Of a stretch of 64,000 bases of DNA, positions 1 to 9,245 are shown piece after piece. The notes under the pieces are model-generated. The model was given only the letters and a program-made list of their open reading frames with translations, searched no databases and was not told the origin of the DNA. Position numbers and translations under genes: made by a program. This DNA comes from Treponema sp. (GTDB lineage: Bacteria; Spirochaetota; Spirochaetia; Treponematales; Treponemataceae): NCBI GenBank assembly GCA_014804005.1, contig JAAVAP010000013.1:138302-202301 (forward strand), given 5' to 3'. The stretch's first letter is position 1. The number at the start of each line of letters is the position of its first letter.

Positions 1-2
1 AC

Positions 3-1325
3 GGGCAGCACGAGCATCAGTCGCTGATGCGTGTTTCGGAACACAGAAAATTCCTTGACGGCTATTGCGGAATCACGGAAGAAGTTTCGGAATTCACGCG
101 ACTTTATGCGTTGCTCGTTGCAAAGCGCGAGGAGTTGCGTTCGCTTGAAACGGACGAGAACGAGCGCAGGCGGCGCGCGGAATATCTTTCTTATTCTATC
201 GAAGAAATCGAAGGCGCGAACTTAAAGCCCAATGAGGACGAGTCGCTTTCCGCCGAAGAATCGCGGCTTTCGTCGTTCGAAAAATTGTATTCGGAAATCG
301 ATTCGATAAACGCGCTTTTTTCTTCGGAAGACGGCGGCGGAATTGAAACGCTCGCAAAGCAGGCGCGGAGCGCGAGCGGAAGGGCGGCCGCGCTCGACAA
401 AAGCCTTGAGCCTTTGGATTCGCGCGTGGAAAATCTTTTTTACGAAATCTCGGATCTTGCCGGCGAATTCAAAAGCTACGAAAATTCGCTCGTATTTGAT
501 CCTGCGCATTTGGAAGAAGTTCAGTCGCGGCTCGAGCTGATTTTCAAGATCAAAAAGAAATACGCTTCTGGAATCGATTCTCCGATTTCAGAGCTTTTCG
601 AATATGTGGAAAAAAGCCGCGCGGAATTGGAACGCCTCGAATCTTCCGACCAAAGCAGGGAAGGGCTTGCAAAGGAGATTTCCGCGCTTGAAAAGGAAGT
701 CTACGAGCGGGCGAAAAGAATCTCGCAGAAACGCTCCGCCGCATCGCAGTCGATGTCCGCGCAAGTGGAAAAAATCTTGCAGACTCTCGGAATGGCGGGA
801 ACGAAATTCAGCGTGAGCATAAGGCAAAAGGCTGGCGACGCGCTCGAGCAAAAATGCGGCCCTTACGGAATGGACGACATCGAATTCCTCATTTCCGCGA
901 ATCCTGGAAGTCCGCTTGGCTCGCTTTCGAAAATCGCGTCGGGAGGAGAACTTTCCCGCGTTATGCTCGCGCTCAAGACTGTGCTCGCGCAAAGCGACAA
1001 AGTGCAGACTTTGATTTTCGACGAAATCGACACTGGAATCGGCGGGGAAGTGGCGGTGGCGGTCGGCGAGCACCTCAAGTCGCTTTCGCTTGACAGGCAG
1101 ATTTTGTGCATAACGCACCTAGCGAGCATCGCAGTTTATGCCGATAATCATATAAGGATACGAAAGTCCGCCGAAAACGGAAGCACCAAGACCGCCGCGC
1201 AAGTGGTTTGCGGAAATGAGCGGGTGGCGGAAATCGCGCGAATGCTTTCTGGCGACAGCCAAAGCGGAGAATCCTTAGAGCACGCGTCGGCTATGCTCAA
1301 AAAATTCGGCGCGAGAATTTCCTAG
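3..1325 (+). CDS. recN: DNA repair protein RecN, 5' end cut off by the window
   Basis: RecN is an SMC-like ATPase that tethers DNA at double-strand breaks for recombinational repair. The reading frame is open from base 3 and begins with the conserved GQHEHQSLM stretch, so the true start lies outside the window and roughly the first 120 residues with the Walker A P-loop are missing. The visible 440 residues hold a long Glu/Lys-rich coiled-coil arm. The C-terminal ATPase half follows: ABC signature SGGELSR near residue 314, Walker B LIFDEIDTGIGG near 336 and the H-loop CITHLAS near 368. The gene ends 16 nt before the next one, which has its own AGGAGG ribosome site. The family call is secure. 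Confidence 0.95.
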   Translation, partial: GQHEHQSLMRVSEHRKFLDGYCGITEEVSEFTRLYALLVAKREELRSLETDENERRRRAEYLSYSIEEIEGANLKPNEDESLSAEESRLSSFEKLYSEIDSINALFSSEDGGGIETLAKQARSASGRAAALDKSLEPLDSRVENLFYEISDLAGEFKSYENSLVFDPAHLEEVQSRLELIFKIKKKYASGIDSPISELFEYVEKSRAELERLESSDQSREGLAKEISALEKEVYERAKRISQKRSAASQSMSAQVEKILQTLGMAGTKFSVSIRQKAGDALEQKCGPYGMDDIEFLISANPGSPLGSLSKIASGGELSRVMLALKTVLAQSDKVQTLIFDEIDTGIGGEVAVAVGEHLKSLSLDRQILCITHLASIAVYADNHIRIRKSAENGSTKTAAQVVCGNERVAEIARMLSGDSQSGESLEHASAMLKKFGARIS

Positions 1326-1341
1326 CTAGATAGGAGGATGT

Positions 1342-2148
1342 ATGGGCAAGGTTTCAAATGAAGACAGGGAAACATTCAAGAATTCCTCGAAGCAATACAC
1401 GGAAATCATAAATTCCGAGTTGAAAAAGGAAAAGGAGATTCTTGCGGCCATAAAAAAAGATCCGTCCTGCGCGGTACGAAAAAAATTCGAGCTTGCTGAG
1501 CAGATGTGCTACATCGCCTCGCTTTACAACGCCATAAATACCGCTAGCGTGAGGATTATGGACAATGTCAAGAACAACGACGCGCTCAACGACGCGCGCA
1601 AAATATTGTACAAGGCGTTAATCTACCTTGAAGAAATGGTCACGAACATCGTGGATTCATCTCCCAGCGATTTGACGGAAAATATGGAAGCGATAGAGGA
1701 AATTTCCCTCGAGCAAAGGTATTTTCTTGTGCGCAAACTGGGGCTCGCAATCCAGATGGTGATCGACGCGTTCGGCGACAATTCCAAGTGGAAATGGTCG
1801 TTCGTGGAAATCAACGGGCGTTTCGCCGTAGTCGCCAAGAATATGTTCGACTTCAAGAATTATGTCAAGGCGTATTTTGATCCAAGCTCTCCCGATAATG
1901 AAAACGCGATACTTTACATTCGCTTGATAAAAACGCTGCTGGACAAATCCGCCGACGCTTATCGCAACAAATATGAACTTTCCAGCAGACGAATGGACGA
2001 TATGCAGGCGGCCATAAATTTTGTCATGGCGTTGCGTCAAGTGTGCGTCGCTTTGAACGAATCCGACGACGCTGAGGAATTGAAAAAAAAGGCCGGCACT
2101 TGGAACGAACGCATGAAGGCCGACCGCAAGTCGGGAAAAAACAGCTAG
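1342..2148 (+). CDS. Hypothetical protein, 268 aa, helical, unknown function
   Basis: I do not recognise this protein. It starts at an ATG with a strong AGGAGG Shine-Dalgarno 5-6 nt upstream, 16 nt after recN, so the two are probably co-transcribed. The sequence is soluble-looking, has no signal peptide or membrane segment, is rich in Lys, Glu, Asn and Asp, and appears mostly alpha-helical, with a basic C-terminal tail. No catalytic motif is visible. The next gene (pnrA-like) has its own promoter, so this gene probably closes the recN transcript. Confidence 0.75.
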   Translation: MGKVSNEDRETFKNSSKQYTEIINSELKKEKEILAAIKKDPSCAVRKKFELAEQMCYIASLYNAINTASVRIMDNVKNNDALNDARKILYKALIYLEEMVTNIVDSSPSDLTENMEAIEEISLEQRYFLVRKLGLAIQMVIDAFGDNSKWKWSFVEINGRFAVVAKNMFDFKNYVKAYFDPSSPDNENAILYIRLIKTLLDKSADAYRNKYELSSRRMDDMQAAINFVMALRQVCVALNESDDAEELKKKAGTWNERMKADRKSGKNS

Positions 2149-2190
2149 ATTCTTCGTCCAAATTGTCAGTCCTTTTGCCTCTGCCACTTG

Positions 2191-2219
2191 TTGCAATTTT
2201 TTATGTTTTGTGCTATATT
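2191..2219 (+). promoter_or_regulatory. Sigma-70-type promoter for the pnrA operon
   Basis: TTGCAA (2191-2196), a 17-nt spacer and TATATT (2214-2219) lie 44 nt before the lipoprotein start. The palindrome-like TTTGC-GTTT-GCAAA at 2227-2242 falls at about the transcription start and could be an operator. Confidence 0.6.
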
Positions 2220-2262
2220 TTCCCGAGTTTGCGTTTGCAAATTTAAATTACGGAGGAATTAA

Positions 2263-3378
2263 ATGAAAAAGTTGCTTTTGGTTTGCGCGGCGTTGTGCGT
2301 CGTCGTACTTTCGTCCTGCGCCAAAAAGGGCGGCAAAGTAAAATTGCCGCTCGGATCAAATGATTCGCGTCCCACGATTCGCCTCGTTACGGACGCTACG
2401 GGCATCGATGACAAGTCGTTCAACGCGGCGGCTTGGCGCGGAATCCTTGAGTTTTATGGCGACACGTTGGAAAATCCTTCGGGCCGCGGAACGCTCTATG
2501 ATGTCGTTACCTGCCAGACTCAGGATCAATACATTCCCACGCTCAAACAGCTTTCCGACGAAGGCTACAGCATCATCTGCGCCACGGGCTTCACGTTCGC
2601 GGACGCGATTGGCGAAGTGGCGGATGAATATCCAAATCAGAAATACGTTATAATCGACGTTGACTGGGTGGACAGGCCAAACGTAAAGGAATTCGTTTTC
2701 CGCGAGGAAGAAGGCTCTTACCTTGTCGGGCTTGCGGCAGCGTATCAGGCAAAAAAAGACGGGATCCAAAATCCGAAATTCGGCTTCATTGGCGGAGTGC
2801 CCGGAGCGACAATTACGAAATTTGAAATGGGCTACATTCAGGGATTGCGAGAAGTGATTCCCGGAGCGGAAATCGTTGACTACTACGCCAACGACTGGGG
2901 AAAGCCCGAACTCGCGAAGACGCAGGCGAAGGCTTGGTACGACAACGGAGTTTACGCGATTTTCTCGGCTGCGGGCGGAACTGGAAACGGAACGATTGCG
3001 CAGGCCAAGGAAATGCGGCTTGCCGGAAAAAATGTCTGGGCGATCGGCGTGGATTCGGATCAATATGCGGACGGAATCTATGCGGAAGGACAATCCGCCG
3101 TGCTCACTTCTATGATCAAGCGCGTGGAAAAATGCGCCATGATAGCGTTGGCAGAAATGTCATATGACGGCTTTGTGGGCGGCGTGATGAATCTTTCGCT
3201 CAAGGACGACGGCGTTGACTATTCCAAGGCGAATGCCGCGCTGGATTCTTCGGTGGCGGCTTCCGTGGACGATATGAAAAATTCGATTTCCGTCGGCAAC
3301 ATCAAGGTTATCGGAAAATACAAGGATGCTTTGGCGGCTGGAGTGGTTCCGGCTGGACTTGGCGCGATCGATGACTAG
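2263..3378 (+). CDS. pnrA: BMP/PnrA (TmpC)-family nucleoside-binding lipoprotein
   Basis: This is the substrate-binding lipoprotein of an ABC importer. The family (basic membrane protein, Med/PnrA) binds purine nucleosides; the Treponema pallidum member is TmpC/PnrA. The 371-residue protein has a lipoprotein signal ending LSSC, with Cys19 as the lipidated residue. The mature part opens with the family pattern RLVTDATGIDDKSFNAAAW and carries FGFIGGVPG and the WAIGVDSDQY region typical of the ligand cleft. The GGAGG site sits 6 nt before the ATG. The downstream ATPase and two permeases complete the transporter. Purine nucleosides as ligand follow from family and gene order; the actual ligand is not shown by sequence. 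Confidence 0.9.
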   Translation: MKKLLLVCAALCVVVLSSCAKKGGKVKLPLGSNDSRPTIRLVTDATGIDDKSFNAAAWRGILEFYGDTLENPSGRGTLYDVVTCQTQDQYIPTLKQLSDEGYSIICATGFTFADAIGEVADEYPNQKYVIIDVDWVDRPNVKEFVFREEEGSYLVGLAAAYQAKKDGIQNPKFGFIGGVPGATITKFEMGYIQGLREVIPGAEIVDYYANDWGKPELAKTQAKAWYDNGVYAIFSAAGGTGNGTIAQAKEMRLAGKNVWAIGVDSDQYADGIYAEGQSAVLTSMIKRVEKCAMIALAEMSYDGFVGGVMNLSLKDDGVDYSKANAALDSSVAASVDDMKNSISVGNIKVIGKYKDALAAGVVPAGLGAIDD

Positions 3379-3394
3379 CGCGTTGCGGCGCGAG

Positions 3395-3420
3395 GCGGGC
3401 TTTCTTTTTTGAAAGCCTGC
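3395..3420 (+). promoter_or_regulatory. Intercistronic hairpin between pnrA and the ATPase gene
   Basis: GCGGGCTTTC (3395-3404) pairs with GAAAGCCTGC (3411-3420) around a six-T loop: ten pairs with one G-U. No clear U-run follows, so it is more likely a stabiliser or partial attenuator that favours the binding-protein message than a full terminator. Confidence 0.5.
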
Positions 3421-3440
3421 TAATTTAGGAGGCGGATGTT

Positions 3441-4955
3441 ATGCCCGAGAACTATGCCATTGAGATGATTGGCATAACGAAGCGTTTTCCTGGAGTCCTC
3501 GCGAACGACGGCATCACTCTCCGCGTGCGGGAAAACGAAGTTCTCGCACTTTTGGGCGAAAACGGCGCGGGAAAGTCCACGCTGATGTCGATTCTCTTCG
3601 GCTCTTACGACGCGGATTCGGGAACTATCAGAATCCGCTCGAAGGAAGTGCGCATAAAAAATCCGAATGTCGCGACCGACCTTGGAATCGGCATGGTTCA
3701 CCAGCATTTCAAGTTGGTGGAAAACTATACCGTCGCTGAAAACATAGTCTTGGGGCGCGAGCCTCGGACGAAATTCGGCACGCTCGACATTGCCGCCGCG
3801 CGGAAGGAAGTCCTCGAATTGAGTGAACGCTACGGGCTTAAGGTGAATCCCGACGACAAAATCGAGGACATAACAGTCGGAATGCAGCAGCGCGTGGAAA
3901 TCCTCAAGGTTTTGTATCGCCGCGCGGACATCATCATTTTCGACGAGCCGACGGCGGTTCTCACTCCGCAGGAAATCGACGAGCTTTTGGAAACAATCCG
4001 TCTCCTCAAGGCGCAGGGAAAGACGATTGTCCTCATCACTCACAAACTCAAGGAAATAAAGGCGGTGGCGGATCGTTGCTCGGTTTTGCGCCACGGAAAA
4101 CTCATCGACACTGTGAATGTCGCCGATACGGACGAAGGACGTTTGGCGGAACTCATGGTGGGACGCGCCGTCAATTTTGAAATCGAAAAAAAGCCCGCGA
4201 AAATCGGAAGCGTAGTCCTCAAAGTGGAAAATCTCTGCGTGAAAAACGCGCGTGGAATTCTTGCCGTAAACAATTTGAACATGGAAGTGCGCTCGGGCGA
4301 AATCCTCGGAATTGCTGGCGTGGACGGAAACGGGCAGAGCGAGCTTTTGTATGCGCTGACAGGTCTTTCCAAAGTTCAAAGCGGAAAAATTTTCCTTAAC
4401 GGCGAGGACATCACGAATTCTTCGATTCGGCATCGCATAGAACGCGGAATCTGCTGCGTTCCTGAAGATCGCAAGCGATTCGCGCTCGTGAGCGAATTCG
4501 ATGTTGGCGAAAATTCCGCGCTGAAGAATTACTATGACGCGCGCTACACGCGAAACAAAATCTTTTTGAACAAAGCCGCCATGCACGAAAATGGTGAAAA
4601 AATGATTTCGGCGTTCGACATTCGGGCGGGACAGGGAGCTGCGACGCTTGCCGGAAGCATGTCGGGCGGAAACCAGCAGAAAGTCATCATTGCTCGTGAA
4701 ATTGAATTGAACGGCCCGTTTTTGATTTTTGCGCAGCCGACTCGCGGGCTTGACGTGGGCGCGATTGAATACATTCGCCGCCGAATTGTCGCGGAGCGAG
4801 ATGCGGGCAAAGCCGTGCTTTTGGTGAGCTTTGAGCTTGACGAGATTATGAATCTTTGCGACAGGATTGCTACGATTTCAAAAGGCGCGATTGTCGGCAC
4901 GCACAATGCTGGCGAAGTGAGCGAGCGGGAAATCGGCTTGATGATGGGCAGCTAG
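3441..4955 (+). CDS. Nucleoside ABC transporter, tandem ATP-binding protein
   Basis: This cytoplasmic ATPase powers the BMP-type importer. Its 504 residues form two fused nucleotide-binding domains, as in the sugar (RbsA-like) and YufO families. The first has Walker A GENGAGKST at 39-47, a divergent signature (VGMQQR) and Walker B IIIFDEPTAVL. In the second the P-loop is altered to GVDGNGQSE near 293, while the signature SGGNQQK near 408 and LIFAQPTRGLD near 428 are kept, so one of the two sites is probably catalytically weak, as is usual in this subfamily. An AGGAGG site precedes the ATG. It follows pnrA by 62 nt that contain the hairpin, and the permease genes follow closely. Confidence 0.92.
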   Translation: MPENYAIEMIGITKRFPGVLANDGITLRVRENEVLALLGENGAGKSTLMSILFGSYDADSGTIRIRSKEVRIKNPNVATDLGIGMVHQHFKLVENYTVAENIVLGREPRTKFGTLDIAAARKEVLELSERYGLKVNPDDKIEDITVGMQQRVEILKVLYRRADIIIFDEPTAVLTPQEIDELLETIRLLKAQGKTIVLITHKLKEIKAVADRCSVLRHGKLIDTVNVADTDEGRLAELMVGRAVNFEIEKKPAKIGSVVLKVENLCVKNARGILAVNNLNMEVRSGEILGIAGVDGNGQSELLYALTGLSKVQSGKIFLNGEDITNSSIRHRIERGICCVPEDRKRFALVSEFDVGENSALKNYYDARYTRNKIFLNKAAMHENGEKMISAFDIRAGQGAATLAGSMSGGNQQKVIIAREIELNGPFLIFAQPTRGLDVGAIEYIRRRIVAERDAGKAVLLVSFELDEIMNLCDRIATISKGAIVGTHNAGEVSEREIGLMMGS

Positions 4956-4983
4956 AATTCGGCGTTATTTGGGAGATGTGGTT

Positions 4984-6144
4984 TTGGTTCAGAAAAAAAA
5001 ATATTCTTCGCTTTACGAATTTCTCATAAAGTCCGATGGCGCGATTTCCGTGCTTGTAATCGTGCTTGGATTTTTGTTCGCTACGGCTTTGATCGCGCTC
5101 GTCGGAAGGAATCCTGTCGGAATGTACAAGGCGATTTTTCAGTCGTGCACAGGATTCAATTTGAACAACGGAAAATGGAACATCCGCTATGTGGGCGAAT
5201 GGCTCAACTATTCGATTCCGTTCGTGCTTTGCGGCTACGCGATGGCGTTCGCTTCGCGCACAGGGCTTTTCAACGTGGGAGGCGAGGGGCAGTACATCGT
5301 CGGAATGACTGTGGCGCAATTGGTCGCGCTTTTCTTTCCGCGAATTCCGTTTGTGCATCCTGCGGCGGCGTTGTTGCTCGCACTTCTTTGCGGCGCGGCG
5401 TGGGGCGGAATCGTAGGCTTTCTCAAGGCTCGCTTCGAAGTTTCGGAAGTCGTATCCACGATCATGCTGAATTACATCGCGCTTTATCTTTCGCGGATCG
5501 TAACGCTTGCGATTCCCGGAAGCAACACTTACAAGACGCCGAATTTTCCAGAGACCGCGAGCCTCAAGATTCCTTTTCTTTCGAGGCTTTTCAACAATTC
5601 GAATTTGAACGCTGGAATTTTCATTTGCATTGCCGCGATTTTCGCATATTGGATTATAATGGAAAAAACGACGCTCGGCTTTTCGATGCGCGCGACTGGC
5701 TTCAACAAGGACGCGGCGCGGGCTTCGGGAATTCCCGTCGTTGCGAGCGTCGTTGCGAGCATGGCGATTTCGGGCGCGTTCGCGGCTTTGGGCGGAAGCA
5801 TTGTCGCGCTCGGCTCATTCAGGTACGGCCGCGTCATCACGGGAATGGACAACTACGGATTTACGGGAATGGCTGTTGCGTTGGTCGGAAACTGCACCGC
5901 GCTCGGCACGGCTTTGGCTGGGCTTCTTTTCGGGCTTTTGCAAGCGTCGCAGGCTTTGATGCAGTCGAACAACATTCCGAAGGAAATCGTTTTCATAATC
6001 CAGGGGCTTGTCGTGGTTTTCATCGCGCTGAAGACGGGATTGCGGATTTTCCTTTCCTGGCGACTTCGCAAAAAAGATTCTGCTGTGTCTGAAAACTTGA
6101 GGAAGAAAAATGCTGCCGCGAATTTGGAGAATGAAAAATGCTGA
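4984..6144 (+). CDS. Nucleoside ABC transporter permease, first subunit
   Basis: This is an integral membrane subunit of the BPD_transp_2 (branched amino acid/BMP) permease family. It has about eight to ten hydrophobic segments, a glycine-rich helix pattern (FNVGGEGQYIVG) and the family loop ending in MLNYIALYLSR. I place the start at the TTG at 4984 because a GGGAG site at 4971-4975 sits 8 nt ahead of it. A TTG at 4969 would lie upstream of that site and the GTG at 4978 is too close to it. The Lys-rich C-terminal tail is cytoplasmic. It overlaps the next permease gene by 7 nt, indicating translational coupling. Confidence 0.88.
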   Translation: MVQKKKYSSLYEFLIKSDGAISVLVIVLGFLFATALIALVGRNPVGMYKAIFQSCTGFNLNNGKWNIRYVGEWLNYSIPFVLCGYAMAFASRTGLFNVGGEGQYIVGMTVAQLVALFFPRIPFVHPAAALLLALLCGAAWGGIVGFLKARFEVSEVVSTIMLNYIALYLSRIVTLAIPGSNTYKTPNFPETASLKIPFLSRLFNNSNLNAGIFICIAAIFAYWIIMEKTTLGFSMRATGFNKDAARASGIPVVASVVASMAISGAFAALGGSIVALGSFRYGRVITGMDNYGFTGMAVALVGNCTALGTALAGLLFGLLQASQALMQSNNIPKEIVFIIQGLVVVFIALKTGLRIFLSWRLRKKDSAVSENLRKKNAAANLENEKC

Positions 6145-7043
6145 GTAGTTTGCCTTCGATTTTTATGATTGTCGCGCCGATTCTCATTACTGCCGTCGGC
6201 GGAATGATTTGCGAGCGGAGCGGCGTGGTGAACATCGCGCTCGAAGGGCTGATGGGGATTGGCGCGTTCACGGCGGCCACCGTCCATGTTTTGATGGAGG
6301 CGGCTGGATTCGGCAGATGGGATTTGTGCGTGGCGCTTTTTGCGGGCGCGATTCTCGCCACGGTCTTCACGCTGATTCACGCCTACGCTTCGATTTCTCT
6401 CAACGCGGATCAGACGATTTCTGGCACTGGAATAAATTTGCTTTCGAGCGGTGTGACGATTTTTTTCTGCCAGATAATTTTTCGTGCGGACAGGACTCGG
6501 CCTTTCCAAATCGGAATGATGCCTGACGCGAGCGGATTTTATCCGACGCTTTGGATTGCGCTCGCCATTTTGATTGTCGCATGGTTTGTGCTTTATCGCA
6601 CGGCGTTCGGATTGCGCCTTCGCGCTTGCGGCGAGCATCCCGATGCGGCTGCGAGTGTCGGCGTGAACGTGCTCGGAATGAGATATTTCGCGACGCTCGT
6701 TTCGGGATTTTTGGCTGGACTTTCGGGCGGATGCATGGTGCTCACGCAGTCAATCCAATTTACGAGCAACACCGTGAACGGCGCGGGATTCATCGCGCTC
6801 GCGGCGGTGGCGTTCGGGCGGTGGAAGCCGCTCGGAATTGCGGGCTCGACTTTCCTTTTCGGGCTTGCGAGCGCGCTCGCCGTCCTTTCAAGGAATTTCT
6901 TTCCGAAAATTTCGCAGTCGCTTCCTTCCGAAGTTTTCAACATCCTGCCGTATTTCATAACGCTGCTCGCGCTAATGATTTTCAGCGGAAAGAACTATGC
7001 GCCGGCCGCCGACGGAAAGCCCTATGTCAAGGGCGCGTCGTGA
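6138..7043 (+). CDS. Nucleoside ABC transporter permease, second subunit
   Basis: This is the second membrane subunit of the same importer: 301 residues with about eight transmembrane segments and the family N-terminal block ICERSGVVNIALEGLM, the hallmark of the BMP/YufQ permeases. It overlaps the preceding permease by 7 nt and has a GGAG site inside that gene. With the two-domain ATPase and the lipoprotein it makes a complete importer. The assignment to nucleosides comes from the PnrA-type binding protein. Confidence 0.9.
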   Translation: MLSSLPSIFMIVAPILITAVGGMICERSGVVNIALEGLMGIGAFTAATVHVLMEAAGFGRWDLCVALFAGAILATVFTLIHAYASISLNADQTISGTGINLLSSGVTIFFCQIIFRADRTRPFQIGMMPDASGFYPTLWIALAILIVAWFVLYRTAFGLRLRACGEHPDAAASVGVNVLGMRYFATLVSGFLAGLSGGCMVLTQSIQFTSNTVNGAGFIALAAVAFGRWKPLGIAGSTFLFGLASALAVLSRNFFPKISQSLPSEVFNILPYFITLLALMIFSGKNYAPAADGKPYVKGAS

Positions 7044-7064
7044 TTTCTGATTTTGTGAGGCGAC

Positions 7065-8303
7065 ATGGATCTTGAAAAAAACTGCGTTCCGATGATTCTC
7101 AAAATGTTCGAGGCTTTTTCCATCGAACGCTGGAACGACCTTATCCGTCCGTTCGACCTCATCGAAATGGACAAGGCCGCGGAAAAAATGGTGCTAGCCT
7201 ACATCATCGGAAAGTTCGAGGAAAACGCGGGAAAAAAAGTCAACTGGCAATGGATGATAAACGCTTCGCTTTTCGACCTTTTGAAAAAAATCGCGCTCTG
7301 CGACATCAAGGCTCCCGTCCAAGATTTGATAAAAAGCGAATATCCTTCCGAATATCTCAGGCTCAATGAATGGGTGCTGAACCAATATCGCCCGTTCATG
7401 GACGACGATTTTTTCGCGAAGTTCACGATTTACATTGGGCAAAAAGCGTCGTCAATTCCGATTCCTGAAGGCGACGTTCTTACGAGCCGGATTTATGCCG
7501 CCGCGCACAAGTATTCCACGATGCGCGAATTGCAGATGATTTTCCCTGTGAACGAAAGCGTACGGCTCGGAAAAATCGAGCGCGAACTGAACGAGACGCT
7601 TTCGGCTTTTATGGATTTGCGCGGCTTGCAGCTTTTAATGACGAAGCAGCGTCCGTTCGAATTCCTTCTCAAAATCGAGCAACTGCGTTTTCAACGCCGC
7701 TGGAATCAAACTCCGCGCGTTCCTCACACGAGCGTCCTCGGGCACTGCTATTTTGTCGCGGTGATCACGATGCTTTTGCAGAACGCTTCAGGCGAAAAAA
7801 TGTGCGCCCGCCGCGCCTACAACAATTTTTTCAGCGCGCTTTTCCACGATTTGCCCGAAGCCGTGACGCGCGACATCATTTCTCCCGTGAAGCAGGCGAC
7901 GGACGCTCTTCCCGAAATCGTAAAGCGAATCGAGGACGAAATCGTGGCGAAGGAACTTGTTCCGCTCATGGAAAATTTCTACGCGCCCGAGCTTTTATAT
8001 TTTACGAACGATGAATTTGAAAACCGCATTTTGCGCGATGGAAGCGCGCGCTCGGTGACTTTTGAGGAACTGAATTCACGCTACAATTCCGACGGTTTTT
8101 CGCCCGTGGACGGAAAGCTTGTCCGTCTCGCAGACCATTTGAGCGCGCTTTTGGAAGCGGACATTTCGATAAAGCACGGAATCACTTCGCCTCATCTTGA
8201 AAGCGGGCGCAAGAACATGCTTTCTTCGCATCCGCGCGGAAAGATGATAAACGGAATCGATTCGGGACTTTTGTTCGAAAAATGCACGGAAGTCGCAAAT
8301 TGA
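7065..8303 (+). CDS. HD-domain phosphohydrolase, YfbR-like
   Basis: This is a 412-residue cytoplasmic protein whose C-terminal half is an HD-superfamily metal-dependent phosphohydrolase. The metal ligands are visible as GHCY near 226, FHDLPEAVTRDIISPVK near 260 and ADHLSALLEAD near 357. The HDLPE...PVK pattern is that of the YfbR 5'-deoxynucleotidase group, which dephosphorylates dNMPs. The roughly 200-residue N-terminal part is extra compared with YfbR and not recognised. It starts 21 nt after the nucleoside permease, so a link to nucleoside or nucleotide salvage is plausible. The substrate is inferred, not shown. Confidence 0.8.
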   Translation: MDLEKNCVPMILKMFEAFSIERWNDLIRPFDLIEMDKAAEKMVLAYIIGKFEENAGKKVNWQWMINASLFDLLKKIALCDIKAPVQDLIKSEYPSEYLRLNEWVLNQYRPFMDDDFFAKFTIYIGQKASSIPIPEGDVLTSRIYAAAHKYSTMRELQMIFPVNESVRLGKIERELNETLSAFMDLRGLQLLMTKQRPFEFLLKIEQLRFQRRWNQTPRVPHTSVLGHCYFVAVITMLLQNASGEKMCARRAYNNFFSALFHDLPEAVTRDIISPVKQATDALPEIVKRIEDEIVAKELVPLMENFYAPELLYFTNDEFENRILRDGSARSVTFEELNSRYNSDGFSPVDGKLVRLADHLSALLEADISIKHGITSPHLESGRKNMLSSHPRGKMINGIDSGLLFEKCTEVAN

Positions 8304-8338
8304 ATGCGCCATTCTTTTCCCAAATTCCAATATTCCGT

Positions 8339-8366
8339 TAATTATTTGCGCGAATTCTGCCGATAA
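8339..8366 (+). promoter_or_regulatory. Possible sigma-28 (WhiG/FliA) promoter
   Basis: GCCGATAA (8359-8366) is an exact match to the motility sigma -10 element, with TAAT 16 nt upstream (8339-8342) close to the TAAA -35. It is followed after 9 nt by the ATG of the LysM/M23-like gene, which has no ribosome site. A motility sigma factor gene is present at 55685. The 8-mer also occurs by chance inside coding regions, so this is tentative. Confidence 0.45.
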
Positions 8367-8375
8367 ATAAAAAGT

Positions 8376-9245
8376 ATGAAAATCGGAAAATTTTTCAAGA
8401 AAACAACGTTCGCGCTTTCTGCGGCATTGTGCCTGTCCGCCTTTGCCGATACCGTTCATTTAGTGCAGAAGGGCGAGACGTTGTATTCGATAGGACGAAA
8501 ATATCAAATCACATTGAGCGAATTGCGCGCGGCGAACAACCTTTCCGAAAATGATGTTCTCAAGGCCGGGCAAAAACTCAACATTCCAAGCCCCGACATC
8601 GAGAACGCCGCGATTCTCAATTCTAACGCGGGCAATGGCTCGCAAAGCTACAGTTCCTCGTCGCTTGACGTTTATGCCGTTCAAAAAGGAGACACTTTCT
8701 ACGGAATCGCGCGAAAATACAATATCAAGGTCGCGGAACTTTTCGCGATGAACGATTTGGGCGAGAACGATGTTCTGAAAGCCGGACAAAAATTGAAAGT
8801 CCCTTCAAGAAGCTCGCCTGGCACGGAAAATCTTCCCGACTTGAAAGAAGCCGACCCGCGAAAATATTCCGGCACGAAAGGCTCGGACGACGGCCTTGTG
8901 TGGCCTGTGAAAAGTCCGCGCGTGACTTATGTAAACGGCAAGGTTTCCGGAGTGCAGCTTTCGGCTTCCAACAAGGAAAAAGTCATGAACATCATGGCAG
9001 GAACTGTGATGTATTGCGGCACGTATCGCGGATTCGGCGAAGTCGTGTTCGTGCAGTCAAAGACTGGTCTTGTGTACGCGTACACCGGAATGTGCGAAAT
9101 CAAAGTGAAAAAAGGCGACTATGTTGTGTACGGCGACACCATCGGGCTTGCGGGCGTGGACGCAATTTCAAAAGAGCCGCGCCTCACGCTAATGGTTTTC
9201 AGCAACGGAAGTCCGATAGATCCCGCGAAAGCGCCGAGAGGCTGA
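8376..9245 (+). CDS. Exported LysM protein with a degenerate M23 domain
   Basis: This 289-residue protein has a signal peptide ending near SAFA and two LysM peptidoglycan-binding domains (about residues 27-71 and 99-144, each beginning VQKG[ED]T), followed by an M23/LytM-like C-terminal domain. Active M23 enzymes carry HxxxD and HxH zinc ligands. Here the matching places read FVQSKTGLVYAYTGM and PRLTLMVFSNG, so the zinc site is gone. Such proteins (NlpD/EnvC type) usually bind the wall and activate amidases. The ATG has no ribosome site and lies just after a sigma-28-like element. No neighbour is obviously co-transcribed. Confidence 0.85.
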   Translation: MKIGKFFKKTTFALSAALCLSAFADTVHLVQKGETLYSIGRKYQITLSELRAANNLSENDVLKAGQKLNIPSPDIENAAILNSNAGNGSQSYSSSSLDVYAVQKGDTFYGIARKYNIKVAELFAMNDLGENDVLKAGQKLKVPSRSSPGTENLPDLKEADPRKYSGTKGSDDGLVWPVKSPRVTYVNGKVSGVQLSASNKEKVMNIMAGTVMYCGTYRGFGEVVFVQSKTGLVYAYTGMCEIKVKKGDYVVYGDTIGLAGVDAISKEPRLTLMVFSNGSPIDPAKAPRG

